From IMG/VR virus record IMGVR_UViG_3300044675_005263, positions 1 to 64,000 of that record: a stretch of 64,000 nt of DNA. One strand, written 5' to 3'. Positions 57,022 through 64,000 of the stretch are shown piece after piece. The stretch's first letter is position 1. The number at the start of each line of letters is the position of its first letter. This DNA is from a virus. The notes beneath the pieces are model-generated. The model searched no databases. It saw nothing but the letters and a program-made list of their open reading frames with translations, and had not been told where the DNA came from. The position numbers and the translations under genes were made by a program.

Positions 57022-57158
57022 TAGTCTAAATCTTTCTTAGGGTGTTTGACTTTCCTATTATATTTCTTTTTGTTTTTGGTAGGGGTAGTTGCTGACGACC
57101 TACGCAGATCCATAAGTCGTCTAAGTTCCTCAGCTGTTTTGCTGAACCTGAACTTCAT
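57021..57158 (-). CDS. Small basic protein, 45 aa
   Basis: ATG 57158. Starts MKFRFSKTAEELRRLMDLRR, ends with a Lys-rich tail; likely nucleic-acid binding. The stop abuts the tRNA 5' end, and the gene overlaps the membrane protein gene by 29 nt. Confidence 0.5.
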   Translation of the reverse strand: MKFRFSKTAEELRRLMDLRRSSATTPTKNKKKYNRKVKHPKKDLD

Positions 57159-57369
57159 CTTGTCTCCAACCAATATAAGACTTCACATACACGACACCAT
57201 AAGCAATTGCAGCAATAATAAATCCATACTGCTTTGTTGTTAAAGCATAGACAATCCAAAGACATTCATTTAGAAAAAGGATTGGCCAACCCCAGATAGT
57301 CTTTCTGCCAACTAAGAATATTCCTGATACTCCTATGAGTGCCAGCAGATAAGACCAATACTCAGTCAT
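57130..57369 (-). CDS. Small membrane protein, PnuC-like, 79 aa
   Basis: Start at ATG 57369 (RBS GGAGAACAAAGT). Three hydrophobic helices; WPILFLNECLWIVYALTTKQ and YGFIIAAIAYGVVY resemble half of a PnuC-type nicotinamide riboside transporter, as in many short phage membrane proteins. Function uncertain. Confidence 0.55.
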   Translation of the reverse strand: MTEYWSYLLALIGVSGIFLVGRKTIWGWPILFLNECLWIVYALTTKQYGFIIAAIAYGVVYVKSYIGWRQDEVQVQQNS

Positions 57370-57475
57370 ACTTTGTTCTCCAGTTCTTACCATAGGCAAT
57401 ATAGCAACCAACTCGATTGAACCAATCAGCTGAGTCGTGAATAAACCAGAATGGCTTAGCTAATAACTTTCTCAT
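57362..57475 (-). CDS. Small protein, 37 aa
   Basis: ATG 57475 overlaps the preceding stop (TGATG). Starts MRKLLAKPFWFIHDSADWFN; aromatic, basic. Overlaps the next gene by 8 nt. Unknown. Confidence 0.55.
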   Translation of the reverse strand: MRKLLAKPFWFIHDSADWFNRVGCYIAYGKNWRTKYD

Positions 57476-57813
57476 CAAATGTCTTCTACTACTTCATCGA
57501 GTTCAAACTCTTGACCTTCAACATAAGGCTTGTCATTGAAACCGTTTCTATCTGTTGCTAGTTCACCGTTTATTATATCTATAGCATGGCGTAGTCCAAG
57601 GGTGTAGAGAGTCTTGTCTTCATCACCATAAAGAGATTCCCAAAGGTTGATCTTGTCATTGAGTTGTCTTTGAATATCCATCTGGGCATCATCAATCGCC
57701 ACACCTAGGTGCGTTATGATTTTCATAGTTGCCTCTGTAGATATCTTACTTCCAGCCATCATAGAGTTAGTTACTTCTATAATTGGATTCGTAATATTGT
57801 CTTTAAGACTCAT
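57475..57813 (-). CDS. Unknown protein, 112 aa
   Basis: ATG 57813 coupled to the zinc-protein gene. Starts MSLKDNITNPIIEVTNSMMA; mostly helical, acidic C-terminus (EFELDEVVEDI). Unknown. Confidence 0.6.
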   Translation of the reverse strand: MSLKDNITNPIIEVTNSMMAGSKISTEATMKIITHLGVAIDDAQMDIQRQLNDKINLWESLYGDEDKTLYTLGLRHAIDIINGELATDRNGFNDKPYVEGQEFELDEVVEDI

Positions 57814-58322
57814 CAGACTTCCTCTCTACACTTTTGGCATAAAAATCTATCGTAGCCTTCCGAGGCTCCATCGAAAACTAACTTTCCAGTTTTGGTTAAG
57901 GGTACTGGATAAATCTGATGTTCGTCACCAGTAGCATCGCAACGGGCGCATGTTCGTTCGATCAACCACTCTGCAGTTGCTTTCTCTGGCATATTACGCA
58001 ATCCACGAATAAGTGCATGTAAAGCTCCACCACCCTCAGTTCGTCTAAGGAATGTTCGAGTATCACTTACAAGTAGAACAGGTAGAGGTGCTCTGCAAGC
58101 ACAACTCATTCCACCGTTAGGTTTACACAAGTAGCCGTCAGTTGGTCCTGACTTCCAAGGAATATCTTTTGGCTCAGCAGGTTTTTTGTGTTTGTTAATT
58201 GCGTGACCACAAATGCAGACTCTCCTATCTAGAGGTCCACCCTTTCGCTGTCTGTCATCAAACTCATCTACCTCATTAGGGTCAATACCCATCTGGGCTA
58301 GAAAATCATTGGGGCTACTCAT
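57813..58322 (-). CDS. Cys-rich zinc-binding protein, 169 aa
   Basis: Starts MSSPNDFLAQMGIDPNEVDE. Two zinc modules: RRVCICGHAINKH...CKPNGGMSCACR (about 35-80) and CARCDATGDEH...LCQKCREEV (about 125-169). Probably nucleic-acid or protein binding. Overlaps its upstream neighbour by 4 nt. Unknown function. Confidence 0.65.
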   Translation of the reverse strand: MSSPNDFLAQMGIDPNEVDEFDDRQRKGGPLDRRVCICGHAINKHKKPAEPKDIPWKSGPTDGYLCKPNGGMSCACRAPLPVLLVSDTRTFLRRTEGGGALHALIRGLRNMPEKATAEWLIERTCARCDATGDEHQIYPVPLTKTGKLVFDGASEGYDRFLCQKCREEV

Positions 58323-58540
58323 AGATCGTCTCCCTCAGTTCTCAGTTGGTGGATGATTGAGGAAAACTTTTCTTCAGTCTCCATTTTCTCATGCATGTGC
58401 ATTAAGAACTCTTCCATCAACTTCATTTTCTTTCGTCGCTCCATAGCTCTAAATAAAAGCAAAGTTAGGTAGGTTGTCATAGAACAAACCCCACCCATAA
58501 CAGATCCCAATACAATTAAGTCCATCTGTGTCAATGTCAT
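58319..58540 (-). CDS. Small membrane protein, 73 aa
   Basis: ATG 58540 by ATGA overlap. N-terminal transmembrane helix (LIVLGSVMGGVCSMTTYLTL) then a basic, Met-rich helix. With the coiled-coil gene upstream it could form a small membrane complex. Confidence 0.6.
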   Translation of the reverse strand: MTLTQMDLIVLGSVMGGVCSMTTYLTLLLFRAMERRKKMKLMEEFLMHMHEKMETEEKFSSIIHQLRTEGDDL

Positions 58541-58710
58541 TCCGACTCCTCAACTAGTTCTAGAAAGGTTTTAAAAACTCCAACCAACTCTTTGACATCA
58601 TCTCTGAGCTTCTTACTTTCAGCCGTTAAATCTTTTATATCCTTTTGCATTCGCTTAATCTCTAACTCAACTCGAGTCAGTCGCTTTGCAATCTCTTCGT
58701 CTTTCGTCAT
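58537..58710 (-). CDS. Coiled-coil protein, 57 aa
   Basis: ATG 58710. Starts MTKDEEIAKRLTRVELEIKR; uninterrupted heptad-like coiled coil. First gene of the leftward operon that starts at the 58.7 kb control region. Confidence 0.6.
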   Translation of the reverse strand: MTKDEEIAKRLTRVELEIKRMQKDIKDLTAESKKLRDDVKELVGVFKTFLELVEESE

Positions 58711-59098
58711 TACTTCCTCACTTTCATCCTAGAGCCTATAGCACCTGATAGTCCATAGTCAATACTAAAATCAACTAAAACCATCCTTTAACTACTTTAC
58801 TATACACTATATACTATACAAGGTATACCCTACTATCTTTTGTGGGACCCTCATGTGTACGCACATAGCGTAAGACTATTTATAGTACAGTATACATAGG
58901 ATAGTGTATACTAACCATAGTAATACTATTGAAGACAATTTAGTTTGACTTATTTTTTTAGAATAGTATCTTTTGAAATACAGACTTTCCTGCACTTTTA
59001 GGGATCCCCTTTTTATCATAGAAAAAACAGCTTTTTAGACCCTACTCAGGTTTATAGTAAGGTATACTCTTAAACTGTATAGTACATAGTAATATCTG
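58711..59098. promoter_or_regulatory. AT-rich control region with inverted repeats
   Basis: 388 nt without a gene. TATACACTAT (58801-58810) and ATAGTGTATA (58901-58910) are inverted copies (12 of 13 match when extended); between them lies a small hairpin ATGTG/CACAT (58853-58866). Several GTATAC words and TATACT-like -10 boxes occur on both strands. A degenerate minus-strand TGCAGGAAAGTCTG core sits near 58985-58999. Likely promoter/operator region for the leftward 55-58.7 kb operon. Confidence 0.5.
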
Positions 59099-59758
59099 TC
59101 AAACTTGGTAAACAGTCTCCTTATGGTGGAGAACCCTGACCAAGGGGTCAACCCAAATCTTATAGCCAGCTTTCTTGGCATTATTGCAGAAAGAATAGTC
59201 CTCCCCAACATTGGTGTCAAAAGTCATGTCGTCCCAGCGAACCCTATCGATCAAGAACCAAGGTCGCTTCATGTTCTCTAGAACCTCAGCCTTCATAGCC
59301 ACAAAGCCAAATCCTACCCCACCCACCTCAACTGGCTCATCATCTAGCATAAAGTCAGTCTTATTGACCTTCATAGGTCTTCCTAGAAAGTCAGGCTTAT
59401 TCACAGCCACAGTCCCATTAGGATGGGTCTGATAGAGCCCTGAAATAATATCTAGGGGTGACTCAAGCAGCTTCAGGAAATCACCCACCTCCCACTCAAT
59501 GTCTGAATCAATCCAGAAGATCTTTCCACAGGTGAATGCCCCGGAACCAATAACTCGAGTTTCCCAGTTATGCGAGTAGGTATCCGTTGCGGTTAGTTCT
59601 CTGGCACTAGGGACAAAGGATGAATACTTATTGAGCCAAATATAGGAGATTCCCTCACTATCTAATCTGGCACAGGTTTTTACTAACGCCCTGACATATT
59701 CAGCTTTCATTGAATGTCCGGGGGTTGCTATTGCTACATCATAATGTTGCACACTCAT
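59099..59758 (-). CDS. Glycosyltransferase-like (GT-A) protein
   Basis: Start at ATG 59758; 219 aa. MSVQHYDVAIATPGHSMKAE, then ELTATDTY, KIFWIDSDIEWEVG (a D-x-D motif for metal/nucleotide-sugar binding near 100), and VGEDYSFCNNAKKAGYKIWV (E-D-x-x-F-x-x-x-x-x-x-x-G, typical of the acceptor loop). Probably modifies DNA, virion or host surface with sugar. No RBS; a -10-like TAGACT lies 7 nt upstream, so leaderless translation is likely. Confidence 0.7.
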   Translation of the reverse strand: MSVQHYDVAIATPGHSMKAEYVRALVKTCARLDSEGISYIWLNKYSSFVPSARELTATDTYSHNWETRVIGSGAFTCGKIFWIDSDIEWEVGDFLKLLESPLDIISGLYQTHPNGTVAVNKPDFLGRPMKVNKTDFMLDDEPVEVGGVGFGFVAMKAEVLENMKRPWFLIDRVRWDDMTFDTNVGEDYSFCNNAKKAGYKIWVDPLVRVLHHKETVYQV

Positions 59759-59795
59759 AGAGCATAGTCTATAGCAAGATAGTAAAATAGTCGAT
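59759..59795. promoter_or_regulatory. Divergent leaderless promoters
   Basis: Plus strand TAAAAT (59783-59788) lies exactly 7 nt before the ATG at 59796; minus strand TAGACT (59771-59766) lies exactly 7 nt before the ATG at 59758. Neither start has a Shine-Dalgarno. This spacing is typical for leaderless actinobacterial genes. Confidence 0.55.
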
Positions 59796-59993
59796 ATGGT
59801 CAATAGTCATCTTGTAGAGTGCAGTTGGGACGACTGTCCTTCCCACAGCACCTTTGACCCATCAGATGCAATTGTTTTAACTTGGCCTAGAGCCCTTCAA
59901 AAGGTAAGATATTTTCATTCAACAGAATGCTTATCAGGGTATGCAAAAACCTTTCCTAATAACTTCGTAACGAGTGGGGAACTAGATGTCTAG
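59796..59993 (+). CDS. Small Cys/His protein, 65 aa
   Basis: ATG 59796, no RBS. Starts MVNSHLVECSWDDCPSHSTF, then YFHSTECLSGY: CxxxxC and H/C pairs typical of a small zinc finger. First gene of the rightward operon. Confidence 0.6.
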   Translation: MVNSHLVECSWDDCPSHSTFDPSDAIVLTWPRALQKVRYFHSTECLSGYAKTFPNNFVTSGELDV

Positions 59994-60165
59994 AATTGAT
60001 GACGCATTCGATGCCATAGAAGAACTTGGTTACTCGGTCTCATACATCTCCTGTGGCGAATGCGATGGAGATGACCTTCTAGTTGAGCTTCACAGTTGCC
60101 ATCTTAAAGAGGTAAACGTATTGTTCGACAGAGATGGATTGCATCCCACCACTGATCTAATTTAG
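59986..60165 (+). CDS. Small unknown protein, 59 aa
   Basis: ATG 59986 overlaps the previous stop by 8 nt. Starts MSRIDDAFDAIEELGYSVSY, with CGEC and C-x-H in the middle. Unknown. Confidence 0.55.
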   Translation: MSRIDDAFDAIEELGYSVSYISCGECDGDDLLVELHSCHLKEVNVLFDRDGLHPTTDLI

Positions 60166-60173
60166 GAGAGACT

Positions 60174-60398
60174 ATGTCTGATGTTGCTGTTTACTGGAGT
60201 AATTACGAACAACATAAAACAGAAATTGAATCAACTATCCGTCATAAGATTTATATTGCCATACAAGATGCAATTGAAGAAAGCAAATCTAAAGCACTTC
60301 CTGAACAATTTATTGCAGGGTTACAGTGTGCACAGGCGCTCACTTTAGATATGACATCTCATACTGTGGACAAGACCCAGCAACAAGAGCTTTTCTAG
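60174..60398 (+). CDS. Small helical protein, 74 aa
   Basis: ATG 60174 with RBS AGGAGA. Starts MSDVAVYWSNYEQHKTEIES; helical throughout. Unknown; upstream of nrdJ. Confidence 0.6.
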   Translation: MSDVAVYWSNYEQHKTEIESTIRHKIYIAIQDAIEESKSKALPEQFIAGLQCAQALTLDMTSHTVDKTQQQELF

Positions 60399-60477
60399 AC
60401 AAGATAGACTTAATCCCCTAGGGTAATCCAGTAGTTTTCTTTACCTTTATTTGTAACCCCTTTTATCGAATTGGAGC

Positions 60478-62532
60478 ATGTCAATGTCATTTGTTTTCTC
60501 TTTTAAGTTATCCGAAGATTTCTTAGCAACCTATAAGGATAAGAAGGCTCCTTTCGGATATAGAGATGCAGGTGGCAACTCAGTAGGTGAGATTACTTTC
60601 CTTCGCACATACTCTCGTAAAAAAGAAGATGGAACCAAGGAGACTTGGCTTGAAGTTTGCGAGCGAGTAATCAATGGCATGTACTCAATTCAAAAAGATC
60701 ACTGCAAAACTAATCGTCTTCCTTGGTCTGACACTCGTGCAGCAGCTTCAGCTAAAGAAGCATTTGACCGTTTATTTAACTTGAAGTGGACACCACCGGG
60801 ACGTGGGCTTTGGGTTATGGGAACTCCACTTGTTAATGAGCAAAAGAACTCTGCAGCACTACAAAACTGTGCTTTTGTTTCAACACGAGAGATGACAAAG
60901 AATGATCCAGCAAAACCATTTGCATTCCTTATGGAAGCATCAATGCTTGGCGTTGGTGTTGGCTTTGATGATTTAGGTGCTGATAAAGATTTCACTATCT
61001 ATAAGCCAAACCCAGAAGTTGTTACAACAGTAGTCATTGAAGACTCCAGAGAAGGTTGGGTTACTTCAACTTCACAACTTATTAATTCATATTTGAAATC
61101 AGATCAAGTAACTCTTGCATTTGATTACTCACTTGTTCGTCCAGCTGGTGCACCAATTAAAATCTTTGGTGGAACTGCTGCAGGTCCAGATCCACTTATT
61201 AAACTCCACAACTACATTAGAAGGTTATTTGATGGCCGTGAAAATGAAAAAGTCACTCGTACTGATATCGCCGATATTGGTAATCTCATTGGCGTGTGCG
61301 TTGTTTCTGGCAATGTTCGTCGCTCTGCTGAACTCCTTATCGGAAGATTAGGCGATGAAACATTCTTAAACCTTAAGAATCCAGAAGTATTTCCAGATCG
61401 CAACTCATACGATCCAGAGAATCCCGGCTGGGCTTGGATGTCTAACAATTCAATCTCTGCAGAGGTTGGACAAGACCTATCAGGAATTGTTGAAGGCATT
61501 GCACTTAACGGAGAACCCGGCGTTGTTTGGCTTGACCTATCACGCAAGTATGGTCGCTTAGCAGATCCAATTAACAATAAGGATCATCGCATTATGGGCT
61601 ACAACCCTTGCGCTGAACAATCACTTGAGTCATATGAAATGTGTACTCTTGTTGAAACTTATTTAAATCGTCACGATGACTTGGAAGATTTTAAGCGCAC
61701 ATTAAAATTTGCTTATCTTTACGCAAAGACTGTCACTCTTCTACCAACACATTGGGAAGAGACCAATGCGATCATGCAAAGAAATCGCAGAATTGGCACG
61801 TCAATATCTGGAGTTGCTAACTTTGCAGATCGTATTGGATTACCAATCCTTAAGGACTGGATGGATAAAGGGTACAGCGTAGTTAAGAGTTATGACGTGA
61901 CTTACTCAGAATGGCTAGGTATTCGTGAGTCAATCAAGACTACAACCGTTAAGCCATCAGGCACAGTCTCAATCTTAGCTGGAGAGTCTCCAGGAGTTCA
62001 CTGGACTCCGGGCGGAAAATACTTCAATCGTGCTATTCGCTTTGCTAACTCAGATCCAATGCTTCCACTCTTTAAGATGGCTAACTACAGAGTTGAACCA
62101 GCATCAGAGTCACCTGACACAACTTCAGTTGTATTCTTCCCAATCGAATCAATGGCAGAGCGTGCAGAGAAAGATGTAACTATCTTCGAGAAGATGCACT
62201 TAGCTGCAGCAGCTCAATACTACTGGTCTGATAACTCGGTGTCAGTAACAGTTTCATTTGACCCAGAAACAGAAAAGCAACATGTTGGAACTGTATTACA
62301 TATGTTTGATGGCCAGCTAAAGACTGTTTCATTTTTACCATCTGGAAACTTTACATATCCCCAAATGCCTTACACGCAAATAACTCAGGAAGAATATAAT
62401 GAAGAAGGAGTTAATAAACTCTTCCCAATTGATTTTTCAGGAGTTTATGCAGGTATGGGAGCCGATGCTATCGGTGAGGCTTATTGCACAACCGACGCTT
62501 GTGAGGTTAAACTAATCGCAAATAATCAGTAA
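60478..62532 (+). CDS. nrdJ: Adenosylcobalamin-dependent ribonucleotide reductase (class II)
   Basis: 684 aa, monomeric RTPR type. Key motifs: PPGRGLWVMGT (about 110), LQNCAFVST (Cys near 131, redox partner), GVGVGFD, SGNVRRSAELLIG (about 280), NPCAEQSLESYEMCTLVET (radical Cys near 379, second redox Cys near 390), KPSGTVSILAGESPGVHW (about 495) and a C-terminal AYCTTDACEVK with the i,i+5 Cys pair used for re-reduction. All five functional cysteines of the Lactobacillus leichmannii enzyme thus have counterparts. It makes dNTPs without oxygen dependence but needs host cobalamin. Start 60478 or the ATG 6 nt later; GGAGC lies upstream. Confidence 0.95.
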   Translation: MSMSFVFSFKLSEDFLATYKDKKAPFGYRDAGGNSVGEITFLRTYSRKKEDGTKETWLEVCERVINGMYSIQKDHCKTNRLPWSDTRAAASAKEAFDRLFNLKWTPPGRGLWVMGTPLVNEQKNSAALQNCAFVSTREMTKNDPAKPFAFLMEASMLGVGVGFDDLGADKDFTIYKPNPEVVTTVVIEDSREGWVTSTSQLINSYLKSDQVTLAFDYSLVRPAGAPIKIFGGTAAGPDPLIKLHNYIRRLFDGRENEKVTRTDIADIGNLIGVCVVSGNVRRSAELLIGRLGDETFLNLKNPEVFPDRNSYDPENPGWAWMSNNSISAEVGQDLSGIVEGIALNGEPGVVWLDLSRKYGRLADPINNKDHRIMGYNPCAEQSLESYEMCTLVETYLNRHDDLEDFKRTLKFAYLYAKTVTLLPTHWEETNAIMQRNRRIGTSISGVANFADRIGLPILKDWMDKGYSVVKSYDVTYSEWLGIRESIKTTTVKPSGTVSILAGESPGVHWTPGGKYFNRAIRFANSDPMLPLFKMANYRVEPASESPDTTSVVFFPIESMAERAEKDVTIFEKMHLAAAAQYYWSDNSVSVTVSFDPETEKQHVGTVLHMFDGQLKTVSFLPSGNFTYPQMPYTQITQEEYNEEGVNKLFPIDFSGVYAGMGADAIGEAYCTTDACEVKLIANNQ

Positions 62533-62567
62533 AGGTTATTTGTTCAACCAAAACTTAATAGGAGATT

Positions 62568-62882
62568 ATGTATTTTAAAAACACACCATCATGTCTAGGA
62601 CTAGATATAAATTTGTTTTTTGTTGAAGATGATTCAGGTAATGCTAATTACACGAATCTAAATCACATCAAGCGAATGTGTAAAAATTGTCCAGCATTGA
62701 TGGAGTGTTTTGAATACTCAAGAGACAACCTAGTCCATGGGATATGGGCTGGAACTACTTTCAACGAAAGAGATACTTACAGACGTAAGAACGAAATAGT
62801 TGGTATACCTGTTGTACCGATCTCTTTAGTTAGAGATCACATAGACGCTTTAGAGAGAGAAGACAATGACTGTAGTAAGTAA
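62568..62882 (+). CDS. WhiB-like Fe-S regulator 1
   Basis: 104 aa with RBS AGGAGATT. A first Cys near residue 9, then RMCKNCPALMECFEYS (C-x-x-C-x-x-x-x-x-C) and GIWAGTTFNERD, the WhiB signature of four Cys ligands for a [4Fe-4S] cluster followed by the G-(V/I)-W-x-G turn. WhiB proteins are found only in actinobacteria and their phages and bind the primary sigma factor. The C-terminal tail is short with KNEIVG. Confidence 0.85.
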   Translation: MYFKNTPSCLGLDINLFFVEDDSGNANYTNLNHIKRMCKNCPALMECFEYSRDNLVHGIWAGTTFNERDTYRRKNEIVGIPVVPISLVRDHIDALEREDNDCSK

Positions 62883-63168
62883 AGCTTTAAAACCAGTCCA
62901 CGACCAATGGGAGTGGCAGTATCAAGGCGCATGCAATGGCGTTGATACTGATGAGTTTTTTCTTGAAGAAAATATGCGTGGTAAAACTAAAAGAACTAGA
63001 GAGCTTAATGCTATTGCAATCTGCAACACATGTCCTGTAAAACAAGCATGTCTTGATCACGCTCTTAAAGTTCCAGAGGTCTATGGCGTCTGGGGCGGGA
63101 TGAATGAAGAGAGCAGACATGCACTCGCAAAAAGGCTAGGTATTGTTTATGGCATTATACGGATTTAA
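62866..63168 (+). CDS. WhiB-like Fe-S regulator 2
   Basis: 100 aa overlapping WhiB 1 by 17 nt. QYQGACNGVDTDEFF gives the first Cys, ICNTCPVKQACLDHAL the other three, and YGVWGGMNEESRHAL the turn plus a basic C-terminus (KRLG). A second WhiB homologue in tandem, differing in the first half, suggests distinct promoter or sigma targets. Confidence 0.9.
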   Translation: MTVVSKALKPVHDQWEWQYQGACNGVDTDEFFLEENMRGKTKRTRELNAIAICNTCPVKQACLDHALKVPEVYGVWGGMNEESRHALAKRLGIVYGIIRI

Positions 63169-63328
63169 GTGTCAAACTTGTTCAGTTGAGAGTGACTTAG
63201 AGTTCCCTATAGGAACTGCTCCGAGCACTTCTGTATGCTCCCAGCAAAGCTGTGAAGGGGAAATGACAAGAGTTTTTACTGCCAACCCAACAATATTTAA
63301 AGGAACAGGCTGGGCAGGGAAACGATAG
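63149..63328 (+). CDS. FmdB-like zinc-ribbon protein
   Basis: Start at ATG 63149 (59 aa) rather than the TTG two codons upstream. YGFKCQTCSVESDLEF, CSQQSCEGEMTRVFTANPT and IFKGTGWAGKR match FmdB-type regulators (Y-x-C-x-x-C, CxxxxC, F-K-G-x-G-W). Overlaps WhiB 2 by 20 nt. Possible transcription cofactor. Confidence 0.75.
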   Translation: MALYGFKCQTCSVESDLEFPIGTAPSTSVCSQQSCEGEMTRVFTANPTIFKGTGWAGKR

Positions 63329-63338
63329 AATTGTCCTA

Positions 63339-63458
63339 ATGAAGGACAACCTTGCTCAATGGCGTTGTGATTGGTGCAAGAAACTTTATGTCGTGTCTAG
63401 TCTGGCACGAGACTGTGAAGACAGACATCTAGAAGGAGATGACGAACAATGTCAGTAA
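63339..63458 (+). CDS. Small Cys-rich protein, 39 aa
   Basis: ATG 63339. Starts MKDNLAQWRCDWCKKLYVVS; C-x-x-C then CEDRH and a terminal Cys. Its end overlaps the endolysin start by 10 nt. Unknown. Confidence 0.55.
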   Translation: MKDNLAQWRCDWCKKLYVVSSLARDCEDRHLEGDDEQCQ

Positions 63459-64000
63459 AAGGATCAGTAGAGGCAATCATCGAGGTTGCTAAAAAAGAAG
63501 TTGGAACTGTTGAAGGTCCAAAAGATAACGAGACAAAATACGGTAAATGGACTGGAATGAACTTCCAGCCTTGGTGTCAATCTTTTGTTTCTTGGTGTGC
63601 GTTCACATCAGGTTTGGATCCTAAAAAGTATCCAAAGTCAGCATCAACTATTGCAGCATCAGATTTCTTTAAAAAGAATAACCGATGGGCAGATGCTCGC
63701 AATGATGACCCAACTCCAGGAGATTGGATCTATTTTGATTTCCCAGATGATGGTGTCAACAGAATTTCTCATGTTGGTATCTGTATCAAGAACAATGGAA
63801 ACGGAACCATTCAAGTTATTGAAGGAAATACATCTGGCACTGCAAAAGGAGATCAACGCAACGGAGGTATGTGCGTAGAGAAAACTCGTGCATATGTTAA
63901 GGATAATAAGTTAAAACTTCTTAACGGAATTGTTGGTTGGGGTCGTCCAGTTTATGCTGGAGAAGACAACCTTCCACTTCTTTCTAAGGTTGGATCATCT
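63449..64000 (+). CDS. CHAP-domain endolysin, N-terminal part (cut by window edge)
   Basis: ATG 63449 after AGAAGGAGATGACGA; 184 codons to the right edge with no stop. The CHAP domain has NFQPWCQSFVSWCAF (catalytic Cys in W-C-x-x-F-V-S-W-C), DPTPGDWIYFDFP, ISHVGICIKN (catalytic His) and IQVIEGNTS. CHAP amidases/endopeptidases cut the peptide stem of peptidoglycan. A cell-wall-binding domain is expected beyond the window. Confidence 0.9.
   Translation, partial: MSVKGSVEAIIEVAKKEVGTVEGPKDNETKYGKWTGMNFQPWCQSFVSWCAFTSGLDPKKYPKSASTIAASDFFKKNNRWADARNDDPTPGDWIYFDFPDDGVNRISHVGICIKNNGNGTIQVIEGNTSGTAKGDQRNGGMCVEKTRAYVKDNKLKLLNGIVGWGRPVYAGEDNLPLLSKVGSS

Noticed and set aside
59035-59220. Minus-strand 61-codon frame overlapping the glycosyltransferase-like gene's 3' end
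   Set aside because: Overlaps a recognised gene in another frame and has no RBS.
60699-61577. Minus-strand frames opposite nrdJ
   Set aside because: nrdJ is certain from its motifs and these frames have no start signals.
31126-63448. Integrase or attachment site
   Set aside because: No recombinase motifs are visible in the window, and the HTH proteins are too small; no evidence for temperate growth here.

Overview
This window is part of the genome of a tailed double-stranded DNA phage with a long, tape-measured (siphovirus-like) tail. The host is very probably an actinobacterium. Two WhiB-type Fe-S regulator genes, promoters that look leaderless, an HK97-type protease fused to actinophage-style domains, and an adenosylcobalamin-dependent ribonucleotide reductase all point that way. 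Base composition is moderate to low GC by eye, which fits a low-GC freshwater actinobacterium better than a Streptomyces or Mycobacterium host; that host guess is inference. Both ends of the window cut genes (tape measure on the left, CHAP endolysin on the right), so the genome continues on both sides.

Layout. (1) 1-31.1 kb, minus strand: the late virion operon, transcribed leftwards from a probably leaderless promoter near 31.13 kb. Order: small DNA-binding protein, two unknowns, DUF1360-like membrane protein, portal, Cys-motif protein, a 4247-residue polyvalent protein, three small genes, 1582-residue capsid maturation protease, major capsid protein with a long acidic N-terminal region, a second capsid-like protein, major tail protein, head-tail connectors, tail assembly chaperones with a probable -1 frameshift, and tape measure. 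(2) 31.2-31.65 kb: a non-coding T-rich control region with inverted repeats. (3) 31.7-53.8 kb: about 45 small accessory genes, mostly minus strand, with plus-strand islands at 31.7-32.9 and 36.6-37.2 kb. They sit in short cassettes of promoter, purine-rich RBS and hairpin terminator. Recognisable members: lytic transglycosylase-like protein, peptidoglycan-binding-like protein, putative holin, proteasome-like Ntn hydrolase, ArdA-like antirestriction protein, DUF2958 protein, HNH endonuclease, Api92-like protein, and a MoxR ATPase with a VWA/metallopeptidase-like partner. (4) 53.8-55.3 kb: gene-poor DNA packed with a short interspersed element (minus-strand core CCCGGAA followed by an A/T-rich tail), 9-bp iterons and a 21-bp-arm hairpin. 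(5) 55.1-58.7 kb, minus strand: small terminase subunit candidate, membrane proteins, tRNA-Arg(UCU), small zinc-binding and coiled-coil proteins. (6) 58.7-59.1 kb: AT-rich control region with inverted repeats. (7) 59.1-64 kb: a glycosyltransferase-like gene (minus), then a plus-strand operon with small unknowns, NrdJ, two WhiB-like proteins, an FmdB-type zinc ribbon and a CHAP endolysin.

How it works together: the small-gene region looks like an early/middle takeover module in which many promoters share an almost identical 17-nt spacer, implying one common regulator. The late operon builds the head and tail and makes a giant protein whose exonuclease, helicase, ArdC-like and two zincin-like domains suggest virion delivery and defence of incoming DNA. 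NrdJ supplies deoxynucleotides, WhiB-like factors reprogram transcription, and the lysis genes lie in at least two places. The most unusual signals are the conserved-spacer promoter family, the CCCGGAA element array with a possible origin or packaging region, the giant polyvalent protein, and the MoxR-VWA and proteasome-like genes.
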